Source: JBGAKG01 sp044224495
Lineage (GTDB): Bacteria > Myxococcota_A > Polyangia > Polyangiales > Polyangiaceae
Assembly (NCBI GenBank): GCA_044224495.1
Contig: JBGAKG010000003.1
Span: 1 to 64,000, forward strand
DNA: 64,000 nucleotides
Direction: 5' to 3'
Made by a program: the position numbers and the translations under genes. The notes beneath the pieces were generated by a model. That model made no database searches and had not been told where the DNA came from. It saw only the letters and a program-made list of their open reading frames with translations. Positions 8,531-17,376 of the stretch are shown piece by piece. Each line of letters begins with the position of its first letter. The stretch's first letter is position 1.

Positions 8531-11500
8531 GTGACCGACAGCGAGGCCAGGAAGCTGCGGCCCGGCTGCATGATCGTGCGCTGGATGAACTCGCCGCTCG
8601 GCACGGTGTCGTACTGCCACCCGAGCACGTTGTACGCACCCACGGCGTAGCGAACGCCGACGCGCTCGATCTCGCCCGAGAACACGAGGTCCCAAATCAC
8701 GCCCGGGGTCGTCGAGCCCTGCGCCGGGAGCGCGGCGGGCGTGGTGCCCGAGCTGTCGTAGTTCCGGTACTGGCCATCGGGGCGCCCACCCTCGAAGCTC
8801 AAGCGCGACATGACCATCAGCGTGCGGCCGATGATCGGGATCGCCCCGCGCACCGACGCGAGCACGCGCGGCGAGTTCGGGACGTCGCGGACGGCGACCG
8901 CGCGGCAGTTGGCGCCTTCGACCGTGCCGCCGACGTCGGTACACGCGCTCCCGGTGACGCCGGTGAGGACCTCTTCCTTGTTGAGGTACTGCGCGTACTG
9001 GACCGTGACCGACGCTCCGAACATCCAGCCCTGGCGCCACTCGCGCCGGAGCTCCGCCTCGCCGCCGACGACGAGGACCGGGAAGAGGGAGTTCCGGTAC
9101 TGGTTCTGGACGTTCCCCGCGCCGTCGGTGACGTTGTTGAGCTCGATCAGGTTCGACACGCCGTTGACGAACGCCGCGCCGGACGCGACGACGGTCGTCG
9201 AGAAGCGGTGGTCGTACTCGAGCTCGGCCGAGTAGACCTGCTCGGGCTTGAGGCCGACCGGGCGGAGCTGCGTGCTCGACGTGTAGTAGAGCTCGTACAC
9301 GCTCGGGGCGCGGAACGCCTTACCGGCGAGGAGCTTGATCGTGCCCCCCTTGTACGGCTTGATGATGAACGCGAGCCGCGGGTTGAAGGCGTCGAGGAAG
9401 TTGAACTTGTCGAGCGAGGAGTAGTAGTCGACGCGCGCGCCGGCGGAGATCTTGAACGCCTTCACCGGCAGGATGTCGGCGTTGATGTACCCGGCGCCGA
9501 CGCTGAACGGATCGTTGCGGCCGGGGTTGCCCTTGTCGTCGAAGACGTAGGGGCCCACGTCGTCCACGCCCTGCTGCAGGGTCTGGAAGTGCTGGATGAA
9601 CTCGCCACCGACGGTCAGACGGAACGACTCGGACGGCGTGAAGAACACGCGCGCTTCGACGCCGCCCCAACGGCCGCGGTAGGTGTCGCGGCTCGACCCA
9701 GTCGTCGTGCCGCCCGACTGCTGCCACGTCGGGTAGGCGTTGAAGCCGTCGAAGTCGTACATGTTCGCGTGCGCGCGCGCGAGGAGCTGCACGGCCGGCG
9801 TGAGCTGCGGCTCGAAGCGGAGCTCGAGGAACCCGCGAGTGTCGGCGAAGTGGCTCCGCGCGTCGTTCAGGACCGTCCCGTACTCGGTCGACGGGAGCGT
9901 CTTGATGCGCGAGTTGAGGAACCACTGGAGCGTGAGCGACTTGTACCAAGCGCGCCCGTTGACCATGCCGGACGTGAAGTCGTCCACGTTGCGCGCCCAA
10001 CCGTCGTACGGCTTGCCGTAGGCGTCCTTCGGGGCGTTCGGGTCGGTCGGATCGTAGCGGAGCTCTTCGAAGTAGTGATCGGTGCCCCACCCGCGCGCGC
10101 CCGCGACGGAGGTCCACACCCCGGCCTCGGGCGCGATGCGCCAGTAGCCGGTCGCGCGGGCGCGGCCCGCGTTGAGGGCCGTGTCGAGCTTGGCCTCGAC
10201 GTGCGACGGTTGGTCGCGTGAACGCGTCACCAAGTTGATGACGGCGAAGAACGCGCTCGTACCGTAGAGGACGGAGCCCGGACCACGCACGACCTCGATC
10301 CGGTCGATGTCGTCGATGTCGACGCGACCGTCGAAGCCCGGGTACGACGACCAGATGTAGTTGTCGTTCGCCGGGTGCCCGTCGATCGTGATGAGGACGC
10401 GGTTCCCGTAGTCGCCGGGGCGCGCGAACCCGCGGACGCCGATCGAGTCGTAGCTCGTGTCGTTCGACAGGTACATGCCGCGGATGCCGCGGATCGCCTC
10501 GGCGAGAGTCGGGTAGCCCATCGCGCGCAGCTCCTGCGACGTGATGATGCTGACGGACGCGGGAGCGTCCTCGACGGCTTCCGTGACACGCGACGCCGCG
10601 GTGACTTCTTCCTGCGTCGTCAGCTGGAGGTCCAGCTTCACTTCCTTGGCCTTCTCGACCTCGATCACCTGCTCGATCGGGCGGAAGCCGGAGAGCGTCA
10701 CCTTCAGGCGGTGCTTGCCGACCGGAACGGCGAGGACCGCCGGCGTGAAGCCGCTCGGCTTGTCGTCGATCGTGATGAGCGCGTCGCGGAGGTCGGTGTT
10801 GACGACGACCGTGCCGGTCTGCGCGGCGAGGTTCACGCGCGCGGTGAGGTTGCCCTTCGGCGGCACGTCGATCGGGAGATCGGCGTTCGCGTAGCCCGGC
10901 TTCTGGACGACGAGGATGTGCCGACCCGGCGGAACGAGCGCGGTGCAGGGCACCGTCGTGCAGAGGACCTTTCCGTCTTCGGAGTCGAGCTTGACGGTGG
11001 CGCCGGGCGCGTCGCCTTCGACCTTCACGGAGCCGAGGATCGCGACCAGGGTGAGGTTGATCTTCACCTCTTGGCCGACCTTGAGCTCGACGTTCTCCTG
11101 CTCCTGCGACTCGTAGCCAGGAAGCTCGACGATGAGCTTGCGCTTGCCGGCCGGGAGACCGAGCGCGCGCGGGGTGGTGCCGCGCGCACCGAGATCCTTG
11201 CGATCGAGGTAGATGGTCGCGCCGGGCGGATCGGTCGTCACGCGGAGCACGGCGACCGACGGCGAGACGCGGGCGATCCCGTCCTCGATGTTCTTGCGCC
11301 GCTCGGGGCGCGTCTCCTGCTCGAGCGCGTCGTTGTAGTAGCGGTACGCCTCGGGCGCCTGCCCGAGCTTCTCGTACGTGAGCGCGATGTTGTAGAGCAC
11401 GCTGCGGTTCGGCACGAGGCGGTTCGACGCGAGGTAGTGCTCGAGCGCGCCCTTGTAGTCCTTCGACTCGTACGACTCGTTGCCGCGCTGGAACTGCAGC

Positions 11501-11631
11501 TCGGCTTCGTCGGCGAGGTCGTCGGCGAGGGCGGCCGGGCTCGCAACGAGCGCGGAGGAGGCCAGGAGAAGCAGGAGAGCGCCCAGCGCAGCGGCCAGGC
11601 GGTACAGCGCGGGGGTGCCGTTCTTTCTCAT
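8524..11631 (-). CDS. TPR-PEGA-TonB-dependent outer membrane receptor
   Basis: 1035 residues. A signal peptide ends near ASPAALA. TPR-like helices follow (about 40-110: FQRGNESYESKDYKGALEHY). Next come PEGA-type beta repeats (DPPGATIYLD and further copies up to about 345), a plug domain (DAPASVSIITSQELRAMGYP, then GVRGF, then IDRIEVVRGPGSVLYGTSAF), and a long beta-barrel ending in aromatic-rich strands and LSVTY, as outer-membrane proteins do. TonB-dependent receptors import iron chelates, vitamins or glycans using energy from TonB/ExbBD. The PEGA and TPR parts at the front are unusual for the family and suggest binding of peptidoglycan or partner proteins. The kinase gene upstream ends 7 bases before this start, so the two form an operon. 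The substrate is not visible. Confidence 0.9.
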   Translation of the reverse strand: MRKNGTPALYRLAAALGALLLLLASSALVASPAALADDLADEAELQFQRGNESYESKDYKGALEHYLASNRLVPNRSVLYNIALTYEKLGQAPEAYRYYNDALEQETRPERRKNIEDGIARVSPSVAVLRVTTDPPGATIYLDRKDLGARGTTPRALGLPAGKRKLIVELPGYESQEQENVELKVGQEVKINLTLVAILGSVKVEGDAPGATVKLDSEDGKVLCTTVPCTALVPPGRHILVVQKPGYANADLPIDVPPKGNLTARVNLAAQTGTVVVNTDLRDALITIDDKPSGFTPAVLAVPVGKHRLKVTLSGFRPIEQVIEVEKAKEVKLDLQLTTQEEVTAASRVTEAVEDAPASVSIITSQELRAMGYPTLAEAIRGIRGMYLSNDTSYDSIGVRGFARPGDYGNRVLITIDGHPANDNYIWSSYPGFDGRVDIDDIDRIEVVRGPGSVLYGTSAFFAVINLVTRSRDQPSHVEAKLDTALNAGRARATGYWRIAPEAGVWTSVAGARGWGTDHYFEELRYDPTDPNAPKDAYGKPYDGWARNVDDFTSGMVNGRAWYKSLTLQWFLNSRIKTLPSTEYGTVLNDARSHFADTRGFLELRFEPQLTPAVQLLARAHANMYDFDGFNAYPTWQQSGGTTTGSSRDTYRGRWGGVEARVFFTPSESFRLTVGGEFIQHFQTLQQGVDDVGPYVFDDKGNPGRNDPFSVGAGYINADILPVKAFKISAGARVDYYSSLDKFNFLDAFNPRLAFIIKPYKGGTIKLLAGKAFRAPSVYELYYTSSTQLRPVGLKPEQVYSAELEYDHRFSTTVVASGAAFVNGVSNLIELNNVTDGAGNVQNQYRNSLFPVLVVGGEAELRREWRQGWMFGASVTVQYAQYLNKEEVLTGVTGSACTDVGGTVEGANCRAVAVRDVPNSPRVLASVRGAIPIIGRTLMVMSRLSFEGGRPDGQYRNYDSSGTTPAALPAQGSTTPGVIWDLVFSGEIERVGVRYAVGAYNVLGWQYDTVPSGEFIQRTIMQPGRSFLASLSVTY

Positions 11632-11638
11632 GGTGGGT

Positions 11639-13183
11639 CTAGCGCTCGTGGCTGATTTCGCTCGATGTGCTGCTCGGTTTGGGCGCCGCCGACGCAGTCG
11701 CCGAGGGCGGAGGCTTGATCGTCGTCGCAGGGGCGGTCGGACGCGCGGTGGCGGTCGGACGCGCGGTGGCGGTCGCCGTCGCGGTCGCCGTCGGACCGGT
11801 CTGGGTCGCCGCGGCCGTCTCGGTCGCCGTCGCCGTCGCGGTCGTCGTCCCCGTCGCCGTCTCTGTCGCGGTGGGAGGCGTCGTGACGGTCGGAGGCGCG
11901 CTCACCGTCGCGACGGTCGCCGAGCCCGCGGGAGGCGCGGTCAGGGAGCGGATGACGACCGCGGCGAGGCCCCCGCCGACGCCGAGGAGCAGCAGCGCCC
12001 CCAGCGCGAGCACGGCGAGCGACGGCTTCTTCCTCCGCCCCTCGGACACCGGCGCGAGCGAAGCGCCGCTCGGCGCCGCCGCCGGGGCGGGGTTCGTCGG
12101 TCGCAGATCGGCCGGCGTGAGCACGCGCGGAACGCTCGGATTGGAGCCCGTCCCGACGGCGCGCGACGGATCGTTCGGCGGCGGGATCGACGGCGGGAGC
12201 CGCACGTTCGGATCGTTGAGGAGCCCCGCTGCGCGCGAGATGGAGGTCGTGCGCTCGGCGGTGACGCGCGCGCGGCTCGGCGCGAAGGGCAAGAGCGCGA
12301 TCGCGAGCTCGGCGGTGTTCTGGAACCGCTGCGCGCGATCCTTCGCGAGCGCCTTGTCGATCACGGCCTCGAGCTCCGCCGGCGCGTCGACGCGATACTG
12401 ACGCAGGCGGCGGTGCGGCGCCTCGAGGATCTCCGCGACGAGCTCGGTGAACTCGAGCGTCTCGTCGAACGGGGTGGTGCCGGTGAGCAGCTCGAAGAGC
12501 ACCACGCCGAGCGACCACACGTCCGCCCGATGGTCGACGCTCTTCGTGCTCCGGAGCTGCTCCGGCGACATGTAGTAAGGCGACCCCATGATGACCGAGG
12601 TCTGGTTCTGGCTCATGTCGACGCCGGACGTCCGACCGGTGAGCGCCGCCTTCGAGATGCCGAAATCGAGCACCTTGATGCTCTTCCAGCCCTGACGGTC
12701 GACGACGAAGAGGTTCTCCGGCTTCAGATCGCGGTGGACGATCCCCTTCGCGTGCGCCTCGCCCACGCCTTCGCACGCCTGGATCAGGTACTCGACGGCC
12801 TCCAGGATCTCGAGCGGCCCGCGCTCCGCGAGGAGCTGCGCGAGATCCTTCCCCTCGAGGTACTCCATGACGAGGAACGGGATGCCGTCCGCCGTGGTCC
12901 CGACGTCGATCATGCGGCAGACGTGCTCGCTCTTCAGCTTCACCGCCGAGCGACCCTCGCGATCGAAGCGCGCGACGACGTCGGGGAGCGCCATCGCGTC
13001 ACGGCGCAGGAACTTGATCGCCACGCGCTCGTCGAGTTGGAGGTGGGTCGCCTCGACGACGATGCCCATGCCGCCTTCGCCGACCACGCGCTCGACGCGG
13101 AACTTCCCGCCGAGCACGTCGCCCGGGCGCACGACCGGCGCCGCCGCGTCGGCCCGGAGCGACGGGTCCGCGTTCGCGCTCAC
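11639..13183 (-). CDS. Ser/Thr protein kinase with single membrane segment and Thr/Ala-rich tail
   Basis: 514 residues from GTG 13181-13183, chosen because AGGGG lies 6 bases upstream and an earlier ATG would add an odd Cys-rich leader. Kinase domain about 20-285: glycine loop VVGEGGMGIV, AIKFL, HRDLKPENLF, DFGISK, SPEQ. A Pro-rich linker follows, then one membrane helix (LAVLALGALLLLGVGGGLAAVV) and an outside tail made mostly of Thr, Ala and Pro, encoded by tandem hexamers (11734-11880). The tail ends SSTSSEISHER. It is co-transcribed with the TonB receptor gene 7 bases downstream. A role in phosphorylating envelope or transport partners is inferred from that link only. Confidence 0.9.
   Translation of the reverse strand: MSANADPSLRADAAAPVVRPGDVLGGKFRVERVVGEGGMGIVVEATHLQLDERVAIKFLRRDAMALPDVVARFDREGRSAVKLKSEHVCRMIDVGTTADGIPFLVMEYLEGKDLAQLLAERGPLEILEAVEYLIQACEGVGEAHAKGIVHRDLKPENLFVVDRQGWKSIKVLDFGISKAALTGRTSGVDMSQNQTSVIMGSPYYMSPEQLRSTKSVDHRADVWSLGVVLFELLTGTTPFDETLEFTELVAEILEAPHRRLRQYRVDAPAELEAVIDKALAKDRAQRFQNTAELAIALLPFAPSRARVTAERTTSISRAAGLLNDPNVRLPPSIPPPNDPSRAVGTGSNPSVPRVLTPADLRPTNPAPAAAPSGASLAPVSEGRRKKPSLAVLALGALLLLGVGGGLAAVVIRSLTAPPAGSATVATVSAPPTVTTPPTATETATGTTTATATATETAAATQTGPTATATATATARPTATARPTAPATTIKPPPSATASAAPKPSSTSSEISHER
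11734..11880 (-). repeat. Low-complexity tandem repeat inside the kinase tail
   Basis: An 18-base unit (GCGGTCGGACGCGCGGTG) occurs twice in a row near 11734-11769, followed by GTCGCC/GTCGCG hexamers. On the reverse strand these encode alternating Thr-Ala runs with interspersed Arg-Pro. Copy number could vary between strains by slippage. Confidence 0.7.
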
Positions 13184-13298
13184 GCACGCCCCTCGTTCGC
13201 GGGGTCGGACGCCGCACGCGAGAACAGAACTGTGGCAGCGAGACCCGGCAAAACAGGCACAGGCTACCACGCCCCCCGTTCGGGGTTACAGTGGCAAG

Positions 13299-14612
13299 GT
13301 GGCACATCGAAAGGATGAACAAGACGAGCGCGCTGCTCCGGTCCCGCAGAGCCGGCTGGGCCGTTTCGCGCGGCTCGCTGCGGCGGGCGCGCGCACGGGC
13401 GCTTCCATGCTCGCCGCCAAGGGCCTCGGGAGCTCGAGCCACAAGACGGCGCAGCGCACGGCAGAGGTGCTCGGGACGATGCGGGGCCTGGCGGCCAAGA
13501 TGGGCCAGATGGCGAGCTACGTGGACGGGCTCCTCCCCGAGGAGCACCGCGACACGTACGAAGCCGCGATGAAGCACCTCCGCGCGGCAGCGCCGCGCTC
13601 GTCCCCGGCCGAGGTGCGCAAGGTCGTCGAAGCGGAGCTCGGCGCGCCACTCGACCGGTTGTTCGCGACGTTCGACGAGCACGCGTTCGCCAGCGCGTCG
13701 ATCGGGCAAGTCCACCGCGCGACGCTCGGCGACGGGCGCACGGTCGCGGTGAAGGTCCAGCACCCGGGCATCCAGAAGGCGATCGAAGCGGACCTCACGA
13801 ACGCGGGGCTCCTCGAGTCGATGGCGGCGATCGGCGGCGCGCGGCGCTTCAACTCGAAGAACGTGCTCGAGGTGATCAAGAAGCGCTTCCGCGAGGAGCT
13901 CGACTACGGGCTCGAGGCGGAGAACCTCCGCACGTTCGCGCAGATCCACGCGGGGGATCCGCAGATCCTCTTCCCTGCCCTCGTCGAGGAGCGCTCGACG
14001 AAGCGCGTCCTCACGACGGAGCTCGTCACCGGTCTCTCGTTCGAGGACGCGTGCGCCGCCAGCGTCGCCGAGCGCGAGGCGTGGGCGCGCACGCTCTGGC
14101 GCTTCGTCTTCAAGGGCAACCTGGTCGGGGGTCGCTTCAACGCCGACCCGCACCCGGGGAACTACTTCTTCCACGACGGCGGCGCGGTGACGTTCCTCGA
14201 CTTCGGTTGCGTGCAGCCGATCGATCGCGAGCACCAGCTCGCCGCGCGCGAGATGCACCGGCTCGCGATCGAGGGCGACGAAGCGCAGTTCAAGCTCGCG
14301 ACCCGCCGCATGATCGGCACCAAGCCGGGCCGCTACGAGGACGCGCTGATCGGCTTCATCCGGGACTGCTTCGAGCCCCTCTTCCACGAGCGGTTCCGCT
14401 TCACGCGGGAGTACGCGTCGGACCTCGTCGCCCACGCGCGGCGGATGGGGAAGCAGGTACGCGAGCTCGACGACGACGAGCTCGTCCCGATCAGCGAGCA
14501 CTTCATCTTCCTGAACCGGCTCCAGTTCGGCTTCTACTCCGTCCTCGCGCGCATGGACGTCGAGGTCGCCTACGGCGAGGTCGAGAAGAGCTTCTGGCAC
14601 GAGATGGACTGA
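13299..14612 (+). CDS. UbiB/ABC1 (AarF) family atypical kinase
   Basis: 437 residues from GTG 13299. The KxGQ motif appears as AAKMGQMASY, the Ala-rich loop as FASASIGQVH, the nucleotide-site Lys in VAVKVQHPGI, the catalytic and metal region as NADPHPGNYFF, and the equivalent of DFG as FLDFGCV. These are the hallmarks of the UbiB/ABC1/ADCK family, membrane-linked ATPases or kinases that support quinone or lipid metabolism. It lacks the C-terminal membrane helices typical of true UbiB. The ribosome site before GTG 13299 is weak, so the start is uncertain; the frame continues further upstream into sequence antisense to the kinase gene, which I exclude. It converges on the DAHP synthase gene with 12 bases between. 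No ubiquinone or menaquinone genes are adjacent. Confidence 0.85.
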   Translation: MAHRKDEQDERAAPVPQSRLGRFARLAAAGARTGASMLAAKGLGSSSHKTAQRTAEVLGTMRGLAAKMGQMASYVDGLLPEEHRDTYEAAMKHLRAAAPRSSPAEVRKVVEAELGAPLDRLFATFDEHAFASASIGQVHRATLGDGRTVAVKVQHPGIQKAIEADLTNAGLLESMAAIGGARRFNSKNVLEVIKKRFREELDYGLEAENLRTFAQIHAGDPQILFPALVEERSTKRVLTTELVTGLSFEDACAASVAEREAWARTLWRFVFKGNLVGGRFNADPHPGNYFFHDGGAVTFLDFGCVQPIDREHQLAAREMHRLAIEGDEAQFKLATRRMIGTKPGRYEDALIGFIRDCFEPLFHERFRFTREYASDLVAHARRMGKQVRELDDDELVPISEHFIFLNRLQFGFYSVLARMDVEVAYGEVEKSFWHEMD

Positions 14613-14624
14613 GTTCCGTGGACC

Positions 14625-15998
14625 TCAGCCCGGCACGAGCTTCTTCGCCAACCGAAAGGCCATCTCGAGCGACTGCCGGTAGTTGAGCCGCGGATCGCAC
14701 ACGCTCGCGTAGTTCTTGTCGAGATCGTCCTCTCGCACGCCGCCGCCGACGCACTCCGTGACGTCCTCGCCGGTCAGCTCGAAGTGCACGCCGCCGAGCG
14801 CGCTCCCGTGCGCCGCGTGCGCGTCGATCGTTCGCTCGAGCTCGAGCAGGATCTGATCGAAGTCGCGCGTCTTCACCCCGCTCGTCGCCGTCACCGTGTT
14901 CCCGTGCATCGGATCGCAGACCCAGAGCACCACGCGTCCCTCGCTCCGCATGCGCTCGACGAGCGGCGGAAGGAGCCTCGGAGCCGCTTCGGCCCCGAGC
15001 CGCGTGACGAGCGTGATCTTCCCCGGCACGCGCGTGGGGTCGAGCACGTCGAGCAAGCGCGAGAGCTCTTCGCCGGTCGCGCTCGGGCCCACCTTGATCG
15101 CGATCGGGTTCTCGATCCCGCGGAAGAACTCGACGTGCGCGCCGCCGACCGCGCGCGTGCGCTCGCCGATCCACGGGAAGTGCGTGGAGAGATCGAACCA
15201 CCCTTCGCGCCGCGGCACGGTGCGCGTCTGCGCGGCTTCGTAGGCGAGGTTCAGCCCTTCGTGGCTCGAGTAGAAGTCCACCCGCGCGAGCTCGACCGCC
15301 GTCTTCTCGCCGAGCGCCTCGGCGAAGCCGATCGCCTCGCGCAGCTTGCGCGCCATCGTCCGGTACTCCGCGCGGAGCGCGGCGCCGAGATCCGCGCGCT
15401 CGAAGAACGAGAGATCCCACGCGTCGGCGCGGTGGAAATCGGCGAAGCCGCCCGCGACGAGCGAGCGCACGAAGTTCAGCGTCAGCGCGGCGTGCTTGTG
15501 CGCCTCGACCAGAAGCGCGGGATCGGCGCGGCGCGAGGAAGCATCGAAGCTCGCGTGGTTGACGACGTCCCCGCGGTACGACGGGAGCGACACGCCGCCC
15601 TTCTCCTCCAGCGCGCTCGAGCGAGGCTTCGCGTACTGCCCCGCGAAGCGCCCGACCCGCAGGACCGGACGGCGGAGCCCGTGCACGAGCACGAGCGACA
15701 TCTGGAGGAGGATCTTCAGCTTGCTCGTGATGACGTCGGGCGAGCAGTCGGCAAACGTCTCCGCGCAGTCGCCCCCTTGGAGGAGAAAGCGCTCGCCGCG
15801 CTGGGCCGACGCGATCAGCTCGCGGAGGCGGAGCACCTCCCACGACGTGACGAGCGGCGGGAGCTTCGCGAGCCGCGCGATGGCGGCCGCCTCCGCCGCC
15901 GCATCCTCGTAGTGGATCGGCTGCGCGTTCGGGGCCTCGCGCCAGGACCACGGGGACCAGCCTGAGGTGGTTGGGGTGGATCGCTCAAGATCCGACAT
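14625..15998 (-). CDS. 3-deoxy-7-phosphoheptulonate (DAHP) synthase, class II
   Basis: 457 residues. It joins phosphoenolpyruvate and erythrose 4-phosphate in the first step of the shikimate pathway to aromatic amino acids. The class II (plant and Mycobacterium type) pattern is clear: LLQGGDCAETF early, the KPRSS motif, the SSHEGLNLAYE block, THFPWIGERTR, NPIAIKVGP, and CDPMHGNT. Length is normal for class II. The ATG at 15996-15998 is preferred over one 6 codons upstream because it puts the conserved SWREAP start at the usual place; neither has a strong ribosome site. No other aro genes are nearby. It diverges from the lipoprotein gene at 16125. Confidence 0.93.
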   Translation of the reverse strand: MSDLERSTPTTSGWSPWSWREAPNAQPIHYEDAAAEAAAIARLAKLPPLVTSWEVLRLRELIASAQRGERFLLQGGDCAETFADCSPDVITSKLKILLQMSLVLVHGLRRPVLRVGRFAGQYAKPRSSALEEKGGVSLPSYRGDVVNHASFDASSRRADPALLVEAHKHAALTLNFVRSLVAGGFADFHRADAWDLSFFERADLGAALRAEYRTMARKLREAIGFAEALGEKTAVELARVDFYSSHEGLNLAYEAAQTRTVPRREGWFDLSTHFPWIGERTRAVGGAHVEFFRGIENPIAIKVGPSATGEELSRLLDVLDPTRVPGKITLVTRLGAEAAPRLLPPLVERMRSEGRVVLWVCDPMHGNTVTATSGVKTRDFDQILLELERTIDAHAAHGSALGGVHFELTGEDVTECVGGGVREDDLDKNYASVCDPRLNYRQSLEMAFRLAKKLVPG

Positions 15999-16124
15999 GG
16001 ATACCGTTCGCCTCACACATCGCTACATGTAGGACATCTGACTGCACTGGATTACCGACAAAAACGCCCGTCGGGATCGCTTGCTACATTGGCACACATC
16101 TTGATACATGCACGCCCAATCCAC

Positions 16125-17321
16125 ATGTCCACCGTCCGTTCTTGGGTCCTTCGGGGAGCAATGTCCATGGTCGGCGTCGGCGCCATCGTCGCCTGCGCTG
16201 CGGATCCGGTCGCGCCGCCGGTGCAGAAGGATCCGCCGCCCGAGGAGCCGCCCCCCACGACCGTGGAGAAGGATGCGGCCCCGCCGGCCTGGTGTGCCGA
16301 CGCGCAAGGGATCTACGCCGCCAAGCCGGTCCCCGGCAACGTCCTCTTCGTGATGGACCGCTCGGGCAGCATGCAGATCAAGCTCTCCAGCGGCGACACG
16401 CGCTGGGTCGCCACGAAGGCGGGCCTCTTCAACATGCTCGGCACGCTCCCGTCGACCACGCGCGTCGGCGCGATGATGTTCCCGCAGGGCGACGCGCCGA
16501 TCACCTGCTGCAAGATCGACCCGACCCTCAACGACGTGAAGTGCGCCTGCGGCACGAACGAGCTCCCGGGCGTGACCAACCGCTGCAGCACGAAGACGTA
16601 CAACGCGCCGATCCCGGTCGCGGACCTCGACTCGCAGCAGGTCTTCGACATCAAGGGCTACATCTCGAGCTCCGACAAGGAGTTCTACTGGGGCACGCCG
16701 CTCGCGCCCGCGCTCAAGGCCGCGGTGGACCTCCAGCGCACGCTCCCGTCGACGGGGCCCAAGTCGATCATCCTCTTCACCGACGGCATCCCGACGTCGT
16801 GCGACTCGACCAGCGATCCGACCGCGAACGACGTGCAGCGCATCATCGACGCTGCCGCTGGCGGCGCGAAGGACGGCATCCGCACCTTCGTGATGGGTGT
16901 CATCGACGGCACGAAGGGCGCGCGCGCGACCACGCTCTCGCCGGTCGCGAAGGCGGGCGGCACCGCACGCAAGGCGGGCTGCGAGACCGACAACTCGTGC
17001 TTCTACGCGCTGAACGAGAAGACGTACGCGCAGGACATCAAGGCCGCGTTCGACGACATCGCGCTCCAGGCGTTCGACTGCATCTTCGACCTCCCGCAGG
17101 TGCAGGGCAACGGCACGGCGGACCTCTCCAAGATCAACGTCCAGGTCGACGACGGCAACGGCGCTCAGCCGGTGGCGCGCGACACGACCCACGCCGATGG
17201 CTGGGACTTCACGCCGGACCAGAAGCACCTGCAGCTGCACGGTGCGACCTGCGCGAAGGTGAAGGAGAAGAGCTCGACGAACGTCGAGATCGTCGTCGGC
17301 TGCAAGACCCAGGGGCAGTGA
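16125..17321 (+). CDS. von Willebrand factor A domain lipoprotein
   Basis: 398 residues. The signal sequence ends at a lipobox (GAIVAC), so it is probably anchored in an envelope membrane. After a Pro-rich linker, the vWA domain begins with NVLFVMDRSGSM, a complete metal-ion-dependent adhesion start. It continues with SIILFTDGIP and an internal Cys-rich insert (ITCCKIDPTLNDVKCAC). ATG 16125 is chosen because it gives a compact signal peptide; an ATG 12 codons upstream is possible. A paralogue with the same layout and ending (ITVGC versus IVVGC here) is encoded at 57104-58396. vWA domains usually bind proteins or surfaces; the partner is unknown. Confidence 0.82.
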   Translation: MSTVRSWVLRGAMSMVGVGAIVACAADPVAPPVQKDPPPEEPPPTTVEKDAAPPAWCADAQGIYAAKPVPGNVLFVMDRSGSMQIKLSSGDTRWVATKAGLFNMLGTLPSTTRVGAMMFPQGDAPITCCKIDPTLNDVKCACGTNELPGVTNRCSTKTYNAPIPVADLDSQQVFDIKGYISSSDKEFYWGTPLAPALKAAVDLQRTLPSTGPKSIILFTDGIPTSCDSTSDPTANDVQRIIDAAAGGAKDGIRTFVMGVIDGTKGARATTLSPVAKAGGTARKAGCETDNSCFYALNEKTYAQDIKAAFDDIALQAFDCIFDLPQVQGNGTADLSKINVQVDDGNGAQPVARDTTHADGWDFTPDQKHLQLHGATCAKVKEKSSTNVEIVVGCKTQGQ

Positions 17322-17376
17322 TCTCCTGCCACGGGGCGCCTTGCCCCGGACCTGCGAGCCATGTTGTCATGGCGAG

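Noticed and set aside
6550..10221. Forward frame of more than 1200 codons across the kinase and receptor genes
   Set aside because: Arg/Ala-rich shadow that crosses two real genes in the wrong frame or strand.
17331..17352. GGGGC-GCCTT-GCCCC hairpin between the two lipoprotein genes
   Set aside because: Short stem and no T-run; the genes point the same way and may share a transcript.
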